The translations under genes and the position numbers were made by a program. The notes below the pieces were generated by a model. The model was not told the origin of the DNA. It saw nothing but the letters and a program-made list of their open reading frames with translations, and searched no databases. Below are positions 25,701-34,794 of a DNA stretch of 64,000 nt, in pieces. This DNA comes from Lutraria lutraria (taxonomy: Eukaryota > Mollusca > Bivalvia > Venerida > Mactridae): positions 8,442,001 to 8,506,000 of the forward strand of contig OZ026845.1 in assembly GCA_964023205.1 (NCBI GenBank), given 5' to 3'. The stretch's first letter is position 1, and each line of letters starts with the position of its first letter.

Positions 25701-27511
25701 CGTGAAAACTTGACGTGAAATTGACATCTTATTCCTTCACTCGACATTATCGCCCAATTTTGCGAGGTAAAATGCAATTTGATTACATTTGTGCTTAGAC
25801 TCTGTTCTCTGTGATGTTGATTTAACATTATTTTCTTGTTAATACACATTTGTGCCGTTCCGTTGCACATAAATAGTTAAAATAAAATAAGTAGAACATA
25901 TAAATATCAAATATTTTGAACACACCTGTCTAAGCTTTTTAGCTTGATATTCATTAAAAGTCCTTTGCTCAATCAAAAATAGTCTGGGGATGCTGATTTG
26001 ATTCAAAAAAGTCCGAGCAGGTTAACCACCGTGTAATTAGTGTTTGTCCAACATTTTAGGCCAATCAGGTGGCTCTAAATTTCAAATTTTCTCCTTTCTA
26101 ATCCAGGAAGGTTACCAGTACTTAAGAAGATTTTTTCTTCATGATTGAAAATCGTGCCACGTTTGCTTAATTGTTAATGACATAATGTTTAAATTCAGTG
26201 GGTGGGCCAACACTAAGTCTGCAGTTGTTTTTATTTATAGATAATTTCATCAGCATTATTGCACTAAATCAGTCAACTTGGCTACTGGGGGTATCTTATT
26301 GAGAGATAGTTTAAGACATTTCTTCAGGACTTCTTCATCATCTACAGAATGAAGAGGAAGCAGGGATACACTTAATTGGAACACTGGTTAAGTCAACTGA
26401 CTACAACTGAATTATTGTTGATAAATAGTGATATGTGGAATGGAATTCTAAGCTAATCAATAACATTTACCTTGTTTACATTTCTTCTCTATAGCACAAC
26501 CTTCAGTGAAATTCTCTGTCCCAGTCTCATAGTCAGGTATTTTCGGCGAGTCATATCGTTTAGCGCAGTGGTATTTTTTCCCTTCAGCACATTTCTGGCA
26601 TTGTGCTCTGCATTTCCATTCGCTATCGCCATTATTGGAACAGTAATACTTCACTTCACTAAGACTTTCACATTCACATGTAAATAAAGTACGACGAGTG
26701 ACCACTGCTGATATCTAAATAATGGAAAACAAGTATAATTATTTAAACTCCAAACTGTATGAAAAAAAAATCTTTCAAAACTGTTACAAAAAATGCAGTA
26801 TGTGTTCCCATGGTGGCAACTCCGATTTCAAGAGCCTTCATTCAATATAGCATTTTCCTCAGTTATGCACTATACCTTTGATATCGTAATGTTTCAAAGC
26901 GTCTACTTAAACTTCCTGAAGGATAAAAAATACTTGGAAGTGCTAACGGGGCCTTTAATGAATCAATCAAAGGGAAAATTGAAAACTTAATTGAATGCAA
27001 TTCTTCATTATAATCAGGTCCATTATAACCATTTTATACCCCGTTTTTGTAAAATACAACCACTATTTAGACGTTCAATTAGAAAGGCAACAAGTCTTCA
27101 CTGTACTTTGATAGAAAAAAACTGATTTCTTTAAAGTTTAGTTTCATGCCACTTCTGTTCAAGGCTGATTGACATTTGACCCCGACCAATCACATTGATT
27201 CATGAGAGTTAATTGAACAGTTTTATCAAGGTTGGCCCTATTGACCCCAATTTATTACATCTCCAAGTTATTAATAACAATAAATACCCTCTGACAAAGT
27301 TTGTTGAAGATCAATTCAAAAGTGTGACCTCTAGAGGGCTAAGACCCATAAAAACTGGACACCTAATGCCGGATATAGACAGAACCTAATAGTTCACCTT
27401 TGAGCACCATGTGCTCAGGTGATATAATTATGTATATGTAATAACAAAAACAAACAAAAAACACAGGAAACTTACAACAACACATATAAGTGCACTGGTC
27501 ACTGTATGCAT
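4609..27511 (-). CDS. Single-pass receptor-like protein: TNFR-like ectodomain plus OTU/vertnin-like tail
   Basis: Seventeen exons join in phase into a 705-residue frame (2118 nt with stop). Exons in transcript order: 27511-27476, 26714-26471, 23467-23132, 22794-22716, 20562-20417, 19692-19627, 18371-18324, 15151-15089, 14423-14311, 14028-13942, 12900-12751, 12525-12396, 12221-12115, 9277-9227, 7563-7427, 6617-6449, 4764-4609. Each border has AG/GT and each junction keeps phase. Layout: signal peptide about 1-18; cysteine-rich ectodomain 25-232; Thr/Ser stalk 233-280; membrane helix 281-301; Cys-rich juxtamembrane CCRKC 309-313; Asn/Glu/Asp-rich linker 320-552; OTU/vertnin-like segment about 598-654; acidic-basic helical C-terminus to 705. 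The start is the ATG that opens the signal peptide. No death domain or TRAF-binding motif was recognised. It may be a cell-surface receptor; ligand and function are unknown. Gene structure is well supported; the domain names are read by eye. Confidence 0.8.
5300..6398. mobile_element. Non-autonomous hAT-type transposon, copy 1
   Basis: Terminal inverted repeats TAGGGCTGTCCCGAT / ATCGGGACAGCCCTA, flanked by a perfect 8-bp duplication AGTACTAT (5292-5299 and 6399-6406). That size is typical of hAT elements. Subterminal blocks 'gatacgatacg' occur at both ends. The interior is related to copy 2 at 18680. It lies in the last intron of the receptor-like gene. Confidence 0.9.
6449..6617 (-). CDS. 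Exon 16: OTU/vertnin-like segment
   Basis: Encodes residues 598-654 with the run SGTGNSCLYQSISFLLVGDE, followed by LRLASTVRAVLDFE. This matches the pattern of OTU-family and vertnin proteins: (D/G)xGNCLxxxxS, then LxGxExxxxxLRxxxxxxL. Cys617 occupies the position of the OTU catalytic cysteine, but the usual DGNC aspartate is replaced. The rest of the OTU fold, including the catalytic His, was not found: the next and last exon encodes an unrelated-looking helix. Catalysis is therefore doubtful, and a scaffold or binding role is possible. Confidence 0.6.
6888..6998. repeat. Hairpin (palindromic) element, copy 1
   Basis: Arms of about 40 bp (for example gcaacactgtagtaac against gttacaacactgttgc) flank a 20-base loop ttgttctcatttcaatatga. 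A second copy is at 46191. Confidence 0.75.
6995..7232. repeat. Tandem repeat, units of about 36-42 bp
   Basis: Five to six units of 'acatattcaaatggtattta' plus 'gacaatttaacattacatg', starting right beside the hairpin element. The minus-strand open frame over it is repeat-derived. Confidence 0.7.
7940..8400. repeat. Degenerate tandem units of the gacct-type repeat
   Basis: Three diverged units of about 130 bp with 'gatttgacctggtg', 'caaagatatc', 'cattctgac', 'gatgaagatccaat' and 'aaaactgtg'. Same family as 17531-18218. Confidence 0.6.
9530..9915. repeat. Dispersed bivalve repeat
   Basis: Contains two related units ('gacctctaaatgtgacctta' and 'gatctctaagtgcgatcttg') and ends in 'actaacatacagacacg', 'tgtcgagctgatcat' and 'gggccttgacaa', the layout of a common non-coding bivalve repeat. 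Confidence 0.5.
10390..11440. repeat. Tandem array, unit about 165 bp
   Basis: Several units sharing 'ttgacctagatatcat', 'agatgcaacta', 'gaccaagtttggtgaagat', 'ggatgaatactatttgaatt' and 'agtccggaca'; the clearest lie between 10780 and 11440. Open frames here are chance. Confidence 0.75.
12115..12525 (-). CDS. Exons 12-13: acidic linker
   Basis: Exons 12525-12396 and 12221-12115 encode residues 457-535, dominated by Asp, Glu, Asn, Ser and Thr (for example GEDPTSDEDNDVNE). No fold is visible. The gtagaa donor at 12395 is used because reading through reaches a stop 54 nt further on; this alternative end would give a truncated isoform. Confidence 0.55.
12751..12900 (-). CDS. Exon 11: tail segment with a beta-prone NVTYIT...NVHYNN stretch
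   Basis: Fifty codons (residues 407-456). The first half is polar; the second is rich in Tyr, Asn, Val and Thr, unlike the rest of the acidic linker. The NVHYNNATNM stretch faintly recalls RHIM-type amyloid motifs but lacks the defining Q-(I/V)-G core, so no assignment is made. Acceptor and donor (gtaaga) are both good. Confidence 0.6.
12928..13098. mobile_element. Small TIR element
   Basis: Ends TACTGTAAGACAG and, inverted, CTGTAGAGCAACA; the inner TIR 'ctctgtagagcaaca' is repeated in reverse as 'tgttgctctacagag'. About 170 bp. It lies just past the acceptor of exon 11 of the receptor-like gene. Confidence 0.6.
13470..13745 (+). repeat. Dispersed repeat with 'gacggaccgac' tail
   Basis: Contains 'gtcataactctgcaatgaga', 'tcaagtttcattgcaat', 'ctctagaaacttgtatgcgg', 'acggaccgacagag' and 'cataccccct', a familiar bivalve repeat end. 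Confidence 0.6.
13942..15151 (-). CDS. Exons 8-10: duplicated linker exons of the cytoplasmic tail
   Basis: Three exons (15151-15089, 14423-14311, 14028-13942) encode residues 319-406. They are polar, with similar ends: ENEKPVKQTPTDDQTVK in exon 10 and EEKEPVTQYHPTNDETIK in exon 9. The intron just past each donor also carries near-identical sequence (taatctattcaagtcttcat at about 13920, 14289 and 15059). Exons and flanking introns therefore arose by tandem duplication. Low-complexity polar content suggests a flexible linker. Confidence 0.65.
16100..16282 (+). pseudogene. Mariner transposase N-terminal remnant
   Basis: The segment REGVEDNAWFGRPVEV corresponds to the (S/G)GRExVEDDxxxGRP motif of mariner transposases. 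Upstream stops, missing catalytic aspartates and the nested insertion make it non-functional. Confidence 0.75.
16280..16637. mobile_element. MITE with GGGCYTAAATTAAAA ends, copy 1 (nested in mariner)
   Basis: Terminal repeats GGGCCTAAATTAAAA / TTTTAATTTAAGCCC, with longer subterminal pairing (tttgccctttaccgacc / ggtcggtaaagggcaaa). The second copy at 50159 is highly similar over its length. Confidence 0.85.
17531..18218. repeat. Complete hairpin-end element of the 'agagggcc' family
   Basis: Starts 'aagagggccaagatggccct' and 'atatcgctcac', holds three or four diverged units (gacctagtttttgacccc, cattctgac), and ends 'gctcaccatgagcagaagtg' and 'ctcatgtgagctaaaa'. The 3' hairpin followed by CTAA recalls Helitron ends, but no other Helitron feature is seen. 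Confidence 0.7.
18680..19557. mobile_element. Non-autonomous hAT-type transposon, copy 2, with BED-finger remnant
   Basis: Same TIRs as copy 1, with perfect 8-bp target duplications ATGTGCAT (18672-18679 and 19558-19565). Inside, a minus-strand stretch (about 19120-19200) reads KKHVVVCKKCQRDVKYSGGT, the first half of a BED-type zinc finger as found at the N-terminus of hAT transposases. This shows descent from an autonomous element by internal deletion. Confidence 0.9.
19110..19217 (-). pseudogene. Relic of hAT transposase BED zinc finger
   Basis: Frame with CKKC, then SGGTSNLVS and a stop shortly after. It has the CxxC half of a BED finger and the SGGTSNL spacing element; the His half and the catalytic domain are absent. 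Copy 1 holds a similar but more decayed stretch near 5960-6060. Confidence 0.6.
19627..19692 (-). CDS. Exon 6: transmembrane segment
   Basis: A 66-nt exon encoding a single uninterrupted hydrophobic helix, residues 281-302 (starts IVVITVHGIILFF, ends SIWFK). It is the only convincing membrane segment after the signal peptide, so the protein is predicted type I: cysteine-rich exons outside, acidic tail inside. The following exon (18371-18324) begins with a DKLLGCCRKC juxtamembrane stretch that could be palmitoylated. Confidence 0.75.
20417..20562 (-). CDS. Exon 5: Thr/Ser-rich extracellular stalk
   Basis: Encodes residues 232-280, a mucin-like spacer with two parallel halves, TTPKQIITTSETRI and TTTKQIVRSTEP. 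This suggests an internal duplication. The Thr density predicts O-glycosylation. It sits directly before the membrane exon, as stalks do in type I receptors. The donor is gtaaga. Confidence 0.65.
20600..21165. mobile_element. TTAA-flanked MITE (piggyBac-like), copy 1
   Basis: TTAA + AGGGGCATGCCC at one end and GGGCATGCCCCT + TTAA at the other. TTAA duplications are characteristic of piggyBac-type insertion. No transposase frame. It lies in intron 4 of the receptor-like gene. Confidence 0.85.
22716..22794 (-). CDS. Exon 4: last cysteines of the ectodomain
   Basis: Encodes residues 206-232 with the cysteines of TCARDC and DDC, then leads into the stalk. It starts with two bases and ends with two, and both phases fit the neighbouring exons. 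The donor is gttatt, weaker than the others in this gene. Confidence 0.6.
22865..22960. mobile_element. Partial copy of the same TIR element
   Basis: tacagtgcaacctctctaaa, then gcaaaattatgttgttgttg and gggccgctctggaaagga; it matches the ends of the 41042 element with the middle lost. Confidence 0.55.
23132..23467 (-). CDS. Exon 3: second and third cysteine-rich blocks
   Basis: Encodes residues 94-205, the largest exon of the gene. It holds about 11 cysteines, including CEKC, SCRC and the run CSDPGSSSDRSCRCDARRGY. The last resembles the 'C...D..CxCxxxxY' signature that opens many TNFR cysteine-rich repeats. A conserved-looking NSS sequon lies at its centre. The next small exon (22794-22716) adds YTCARDCP and a final Cys before the stalk. 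Confidence 0.65.
23795..24361. mobile_element. TTAA-flanked MITE (piggyBac-like), copy 2
   Basis: Same ends and interior as copy 1 (shared 'accgaaaagtcaaagaagaa', 'gacagatcccgaaagggtcg', 'attgatcgatagataa'), near-equal length. It lies in intron 2 of the same gene. Confidence 0.85.
25104..26033. mobile_element. 930-bp element with terminal inverted repeats of about 78 bp
   Basis: The left end CACGGTGGTTAACCGGCTCG and the right end GAGCAGGTTAACCACCGTG are inverted copies. Pairing continues about 78 bp inward (shared gactttttt, atcaaatca, ctatttttgat, gagcaaaggactttta). A 5-bp duplication TAATT borders both ends (25099-25103, 26034-26038). The 108-residue minus-strand frame inside resembles nothing known. 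Confidence 0.8.
26471..26714 (-). CDS. Exon 2: first cysteine-rich block of the ectodomain
   Basis: Encodes residues 13-94. Cysteines at 25, 27, 37, 47, 51, 54, 62, 85 and 91 include the spacing C-RAQ-C-QK-C followed by AEGKKYHC. That is the CxxCxxG(x)nC pattern of TNF-receptor cysteine-rich domains. One NFT sequon may be glycosylated. The donor is gtaaat at 26470. The block is irregular against the canonical six-cysteine TNFR repeat, so another cysteine-rich extracellular fold is possible. Confidence 0.7.
27165..27430. repeat. Partial hairpin-end element
   Basis: Contains 'aaagtttgttgaagatcaat' and 'gtgacctctagagggctaa', and ends 'tcacctttgagcacc' with 'tgctcaggtga'. A 3' fragment of the 17531 family. 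Confidence 0.5.
27476..27511 (-). CDS. Exon 1 of the receptor-like gene: start and signal peptide
   Basis: ATG at 27511-27509 opens a 12-residue exon, MHTVTSALICVV, followed by gtaagt. With the first residues of exon 2 (ISAVV, then TRR) it makes a short hydrophobic signal peptide, probably cleaved shortly before Cys25. The exon is too short to appear as an open frame. It was chosen because phase 0 fits the acceptor at 26714 and because a secreted start is needed for the cysteine-rich exons that follow. No upstream non-coding exon was resolved. Confidence 0.7.
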
Positions 27512-28602
27512 TGTCTACATCCACTAATACAATACAGAACTTGTCCCATATATGTTAATTACTGTCATTTAACAAGGTCCATTACTTCATAACTGAACCA
27601 CTTCTGTAACTGAAAAATATATTGATAAATGTAAATTCTAAAACATTTTAATACATCATGATCATTAATCTTGTATTACAGTAAAAATATGATTGCACTT
27701 GAGAATTCCAGTCTGCTATCAGGTACTTGGTGACCATGGTACCATAGTAAAGACTAGACCATACCACTATACACATAAAGTTAGCCCCATTAAGTTAAAA
27801 CCACCTGTATAACGACTACCTTGTTATAACAACCACTTATTTTGGATTGGCTCGATACAATTTATCTACAGTTCACTGGGGTAATAAGGCTACCTTTTTA
27901 TTATATAACCATAGATTTCGTGGTCCCACATGTGGTTTGATAATAACTCTGGCGTAGCTTCCTTTAGGCTATTAAATTGAAAACTCAAAATGAATAAATT
28001 TAGCAGAGAAAAACTGCAAGAACTTTATAAATAATTTGATGCTAAATAAAAAAAAATCTGAGGTGGGTGGATTGCTGAGATTGCCTGTATAATCAAATTA
28101 AGTGGCTCATTATTGACAGCGCATCAGTATTAGATAGATTTCAAGGTCGTACCCAGGGATTGGGTATATATAATCAAATTGGGAGAATCTGTTTTTACTA
28201 ATAAGTATTTACTTTCTTTTCATCTTTTCTGAAACAACCTGATTTGACCTGTATGGATCAATTATTAAAGTGATAAAGAAAATGTCAAAATATTTAAAAT
28301 GTGTGTTTTTAAAAAGCTTTGAAAATGTTTAACACATATTTATCCGTTGTCCCCAATTTAATGGTTCGGTTACACTTTTTTATAGCTTCGTTTCTTAATC
28401 TTACTACCCCCAATTCAAGACAATTAATATTGTAGTTACAATAATTAACCAACTATGAAATTCGCATAGCCTTACTAGAACTCAATCTCTCTGCAGTGGT
28501 TACTTCCCTTGATCAGTTATAGTAGCAAAGTGTGACACAACTGGTGCGAAGAATGCATTTTATTTGTAACCAATAAATCAGCCAATGAAAGTTAGCCATC
28601 AG

Positions 28603-29023
28603 CAGGGTTTTCCCTAGGATTTTTTATATGAGGGTCCCAGGACCCTCAGGGTTTGTATTTTGGGGTCCTTGAGAAATTTTATGGGTCCTGTATATGGATA
28701 TGCATTTTTTTGCTTAAGTTCAGATAACCTATAAATCTATCACACTATATACCATCAAGTGACTGAGATCAAGAATACAATAGCAAATTCACATGATTTA
28801 TGGTTTTATTTCAACTGTACTATCAAACTGACTAGTGATTTTGTGTAGACTATAGTCTCCATGTGCATATATAATATACTGATCACTCAATTAGCAGGAA
28901 GGAAAATATTTATTTGTCAGATCCGATTGCGGGTCCCCAGGATGCAAAGTACCACAGAAATGTGGGTCCTGGGTCACAAAGTTGCGTCAGGGACGCAGAA
29001 AACCTGCGTAAGGGAAATCCCTG
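28603..29023. mobile_element. CAGGGTTTTCCCT-type MITE
   Basis: Ends CAGGGTTTTCCCTAGG / CGTAAGGGAAATCCCTG, with CATCAG repeated on both sides (28597-28602, 29024-29029). Internal 'gggtccc' and 'ggacgcag' blocks. Probably hAT-derived. It lies in the intergenic region. Confidence 0.65.
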
Positions 29024-30057
29024 CATCAGTCCGGTAAATTTGAAAAGGTCAGCGGTCCGACGGTCCAGTAAATTTTTCAGTGATAATTTTCAGGACAAAA
29101 AATCACTCTAAAAAATATGACATAGCCATGCACATTTTGTGTATTCTCATCTTGGTCCACTGAAAGTTAATTCCGCCCAGTAAATTTTGCATTTTCCCTG
29201 GCCCGAACGTCCAGTGTTTAAAAAAGTTTTTTTTGTGAAGACTGACATCATAACTTTTGACATATTTCATTTGTTTACACAACGCAATGGACTTTTAACA
29301 GATTCCGAATTAACAGCACATCATGATGGATAACGTTAATCATAATTAGATAATAATTAGATAATAATAATTAGGGTTTTTTTACCAGTTATTTTTATTC
29401 AATTTTGTAATGTAATTTATAAGCTATTTTCTAGTTTCATAATAGTAGAAAATACTAGAAATGCTCAATGTTTTCATCTCCATCATGTCTCCATTTAGCG
29501 ATAAATTTGGTCTGCCAGCATATTCACAAATTATGTCTGTATAATACCAAGGACGTATGTATATAAGTCCTTGATAATACTGTTCTACAAATTCAATCAG
29601 TTTTTGAATATTGGTCTGAAAGAATATGGTAATTTAAATGGTGATAAGGTAAGTCATGATATATTTATAATTAAGAAATAGTATGTTCCTGGTATTATAC
29701 GAAAGTTCTGTACTTTGTTGTGTTGTTATTGTATGACTAACAAGGTAACTATAATCAGAAAATTGGAAATTTTACTTTCGATTTCATTTTTTGTTCAAAA
29801 ACTAGAAAAAAAGTTAATGTATTGCATTAAACTTGTAAATAAAATATATCATAAGATATGTATAGTTGTATTACTGATTATGTTGTTCTTTGTTGTAATT
29901 AAACTATCTAATGAATCAATCAGTAAAAATAAACATTCTACTTACCTGAAATATGGTCGAAAAAGTTTTACAGGTAGATAACCGTGTAGAGAGGTATAAA
30001 GTACGTTCAAATCGGACTGGTGAAAAATACGACACCTCGTCCACAATTGAATTTCTT

Positions 30058-30119
30058 ATACCTAATTACAAAAAAAAATGGAAAGCGTTTCAGTCGCTTT
30101 CCATTTGTAATTATAGGTT
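30058..30119. repeat. Short hairpin
   Basis: cctaattac-(A)n-tggaaagcg pairs with cgctttccatttgtaattat across a seven-base loop (tttcagt). The longer A-run on one arm bulges. It could fold in RNA or mark a small palindromic element. Confidence 0.55.
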
Positions 30120-32454
30120 TAAGATATTTTGAGGTACAATGTAGTACGTTTTATCTTTTCTACAATTATTTTGGATGTTTTTATCTATTTGCTGACAGAT
30201 ATAACAAATTCTGTTGCAAATTAACTTTATTCGTTACATAACTTACCCTAGCACATATGCTGCGTGTATATGCAGCATGCACATGTATGTAGCTAATTTG
30301 TCTCTTCGGAGTTCTTGACGTTCGGTTATCGATCTTTATGTAGCCCTAATGCCTGTTTGACATTGGCCCCTCCATGGCGTCATACGACATTTTAGTTTTT
30401 GATTTACTTTGAATGTTTGGGATCCCGCGGATATTGTAAGTACGGACGGAAGTCGTGCACTTTCGAACACAGTGCATCTTTCGTGCAGCTACTGTAAGCT
30501 TCCCAAGGAAATCGTACGGCACACCCTTACGGCTTCTGTGACTGAGAGTCTGCACTGAGAAGATACGCCGGTGACTGTGTGCTGGGTTGCATTCATTGTC
30601 ATCATGACCTGCCTCAATTGCAACCATGGCCAACTTTCATGACCATCATGAAATCGGGGAAATCAAGGGAATTAAGTCAAATTTAGGGTGTCATCAGATT
30701 ATCACCAGAGTTACCCATCATTAGAGCACTGTGTTATTGCCTATCTGCAAGCATGCGTGGTATACAGGACCATAAAACCAGTCATGTGTGACTAATCTGA
30801 CCTTAGGCATCTACTGTTGGATCTGGACTAATCGATGTTTCAGTTATTCTATAACATTTTAACTTTTCATATCAGGTCCCAGATATCAGGCAGACTAATT
30901 TAAAGTAACAACTTTATATAGTTTTTATAATTTTGATAAGGTTATGATTTTTTATAAAATAAATATTTTTTATCGTTATCTTGAAAATTACAAATGTGCA
31001 TGTATCAGTTTTTTTACATAAGCCGAATAGGATAAAATATTTCTTTATTTCACAGACAGTAATTATTAAAACTGTTAAAAAAAACGTAAATGTTGAAAAT
31101 CTTATGATCATAAAAAATGCTTCAAAGTTTAGAATATTAGTGTTAATTCTTCGTTTTTATACAAGTACACTGCGGCTTTAAATTATATTTTTATGAGTAT
31201 GCATGTTTATAAAAAAAAATCTAGTTTACTGTGGATTATAGACTTCATTCACAGTTTTATGCATTCGTAAACATCTCCCCGTTACATATACGTACATTGT
31301 CTTATATGCATGTTTACATAAAAGCAGTTGGTAAAAAGTGAAATTATATATAAGCACATCCCCAATCTTTATATAAGTCCCAGAAGCATAGTGATTATTA
31401 CATTAAAGGGCACAAAATCGCGTTTAATCTGCATATTTTGGGTATACTGTTGAAGAAAATAGGATAGTGTACAACTGCAGTAAATTACATTGATGCCATC
31501 AAATGGCCTGTCAATTTCTCTTTTTTTCATAGTTGGGTTTTCACTACACACGCTGCTAATTTATCATTTATCAAAGACAATGTTTAAAAAATCTTTAAAC
31601 GCGCTTGCAATAATTCTTTCCGATGTATGTTAATAGGTGATATTTGTGTGTAAAGATGTTTTTGTCTTAACTTAAACAAAAAAATCCACTCCGAACAGCC
31701 CTTTCTCCTTTATAAATGACCTTTCAACGATTTAGAGAAATGAAAATTTACAGTTTACTCCCTCATATACATTTTACGGATTTTGCAATATTATGCAATG
31801 AAAGTCTGACCATAAAACACAGACAGCAAGGATGTTACTTTACCCGCAGGCTATATTCTGATTGGAGACAGTTAATAAAGCAATTTAAGGATCATAAAAG
31901 ATCCAGTGTACCTCGGATTTAATATATGATATTTAACCATTGTCATTGTTTTTTATTTAAAACATCACTTTCATTCAGAAATAGTAACTTAAGTTATTAC
32001 AACTGAGCACATTACTCTAGAAAACTTTAATCAAAATTTACATTGAATAATTACATCACGTATTTTCAACAACAACAAAAAATACAAAAATTGAATTGAG
32101 TCTGTTTAATAGGCGATTGTGTGTGCAATTATCACCTGGAGAATTAAGCAGATACAGAATTAAACTTATTCTATTTTTCACACAATTGTCAAGCGTTCAT
32201 TCATGTAACAAGTTTAACATTTCATTATAAAAAGTAACTTATTTCTTAGTTCTCATGTACACTACTGTAAGTTCAATAATATCAGGAAATGTTTTCAAAT
32301 TTAACTAATATACATTAAAAATTATTTAGAATATGAAACAATTGTTTAATAATGATACTCTAATTATGATCTTCCTTTCTTCACAAATACGACTTTTCTC
32401 ATTTAATAAAAAAAGAAGATTTAACATAAAACCGAACATAATGTGTGGTAGTAG

Positions 32455-32990
32455 TATATAGAGATATCGGTATCTTCGGTATTCTTACGGAAAATACCGA
32501 GTATTACCGAGACGATAAATTCTTATTTAAATTAACAGGTCAGTTGACTAAAAGTTAAAAAGGACTTCGAAGATGTCAATTAAGCCTAATTATTTTTATA
32601 TATCTTAAAAGTAAAATAAAATACCAAGACAATGTAATAGTAACAAATTTTGTAATATTTTAACAAAGTGGTGTAAATTTGAAACAAAACGGAACATAAA
32701 TTCCTAAATTGGCATTTTTTTCGGTTTTACAATAGAAAGTAGAGGCCGCAAAAAAGATGAGGGGTTATGGTTTTTAAACTTAAAAAGGACCATTGATTTA
32801 TTATTTTAAATTAATAAAAAAATATTCACAAAAAGGCAGATGAATTAAACAAACCTTTGTGATAGTAACAAAATTTGTGAGTTAAACAGAAAGAAAGTTA
32901 TGACGAGTTATTTAACAATAGCCTTCTTTATTCTATATAAAAAAGATTATCGGTTTACCAATACTGGACGGTTAAAAAAGTTGGGGATGA
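32455..32990. repeat. Degenerate inverted-repeat region
   Basis: Begins 'gagatatcggtatcttcggt' with a local palindrome (ttcggtattc...aaataccgag) and ends 'gattatcggtttaccaatac'. It looks like a decayed TIR element; the borders are uncertain. Confidence 0.35.
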
Positions 32991-33600
32991 TAATGCAGCC
33001 AACATGTGATATTCTCAACTTCGGCCGTGGTTCCTCTTTTCAAATTTAAATTTAAATCAAGACAATTGTCGCTGTTATGAAAACCAAAAGATAACAGTTC
33101 AGAAGTACCATGATAGGGAATGCTGGTTTGTTTCCAAGAGGGTCGATCGGTGAAAACCAAACGTTAAAAAAATTCAGAGAATATTTTCATTGACAAGACA
33201 GTGCTTATCAGTAAATGGCTTTAGTTTGGTGAATTTCAACCATTATACGTACTTCATAATGACAGCATGACAGTCAATATATACAAAATGTATATACAAT
33301 TGAACATACAGTCAGTCACTATAGATCTACACTACAATAAGAGTAACGAATTTTCGTATCACGAAGATCTTTTTCTTACTTTAGGTTAGACACAAATATG
33401 TGATTAAAAATAATTGTACAGAACGCAACTACATACATGTAGCACACATGTGTTATTCTAACGCATAATTACGGTGCAAATTCTAAATTTCGCAATACTA
33501 TTTTTACTATTAAATGTATAAAAAGGTAAAAGGTAAAGGATAGGGTTATTGTCTGAAATGTATACATGCATATACATATTCAACCGACTTTGACAAGTTA

Positions 33601-33616
33601 CCCCCCCCCCCCCCCC
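33601..33616 (+). repeat. Poly-C run
   Basis: About sixteen consecutive C in otherwise AT-rich DNA. A second run of about thirteen C is near 40014. Length is prone to sequencing error. Confidence 0.9.
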
Positions 33617-34794
33617 GATCACTGGGTTATAACAACAAATACGCATACATATACTGTACATATGTAACTTCATGAATGAATAGTACAATTAAATCTATTA
33701 ATAAAGGCCATCCTTGTGAAAGATAAAATGTGACCTTTTCTCGGGGGCTCATTTTGTTTTAAGTAATCAATAATGATTAAAGAATGGCCTTTATCCACAG
33801 TGTGGCCTTTATTTGGAGGGGGCTGAAACACATGTTTGACTGTACATGTATATTGGTCATTTAAGTACCGATAGTTGATTAACTTTAAGCATAAAAAATG
33901 TAACTTCAGTGGTGCGCTGAAGGACCATTAACGTGCTTAATATATTAATCACTGTTTAGGGCTTAAACATTGCATAACTACTCTTTACGATGTATTATCG
34001 AGCCCATAAAAACAGCTTATTTAATTGATCAGAATAGTTCCATTGTATGTCTAACAAAACAGGGCAGTTTTAAGTAAATTATATTCTATTAATACCAGCA
34101 CATTAATCATTGCATAATGGTGAATACCATTTGACATTTAAAGCAAATATGAAACCATTACAGTTTTAAACACGAATTAGTAAATTGATTGATTGACAAA
34201 CAAATGTTTTAAATTTCACAATACCTCACTTTACAAATGTTTCGTAGCGAGTTTAGATTATAGGTCACTAGAATGTGCCTTTTGTTCCAAATCACTGAGT
34301 AAATAAATATTCTAAGTATGTACCAGTTCTGCTATAACTTTAATCATATCAGATGTAATATTTTCCATGAACTTTGCATTTGTTGATTTAAAAAAAGCAT
34401 TGTTGGAATAATTCATGCAATACTATAGGTTCAATTTTTCAAAACAAAAAACACAAGAAAAATTAACAAATCGTCCGTCCGTCTGTCCGTCCGTTATTGA
34501 CCAATGTTCCTGGGTTAGGCCTACATACATGTATATGTTCACAGACACTTGGGGTTATATAGGAGCTCTAAAAAACAATAATTATATATATAATAATTAT
34601 ATTTTTGTCAATCCCAACACATAAACTGATATCTTTCAATAAAACCTAACAAGCCGTTTTGAAAAAATACATTTCACCTAACCCCAAGTATCTATGTATA
34701 TGTTCTGTCCTGAAGTTTCACTTGAGATTGGAAGAAAGTGCAATTTGATTCATTTTGGGTTTAACTCCGGTTCACCTAACTATATTCTACAGTT

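Noticed and set aside
25544..25870. 108-residue minus-strand frame
   Set aside because: It lies wholly inside the long-TIR element and resembles no transposase or other family.
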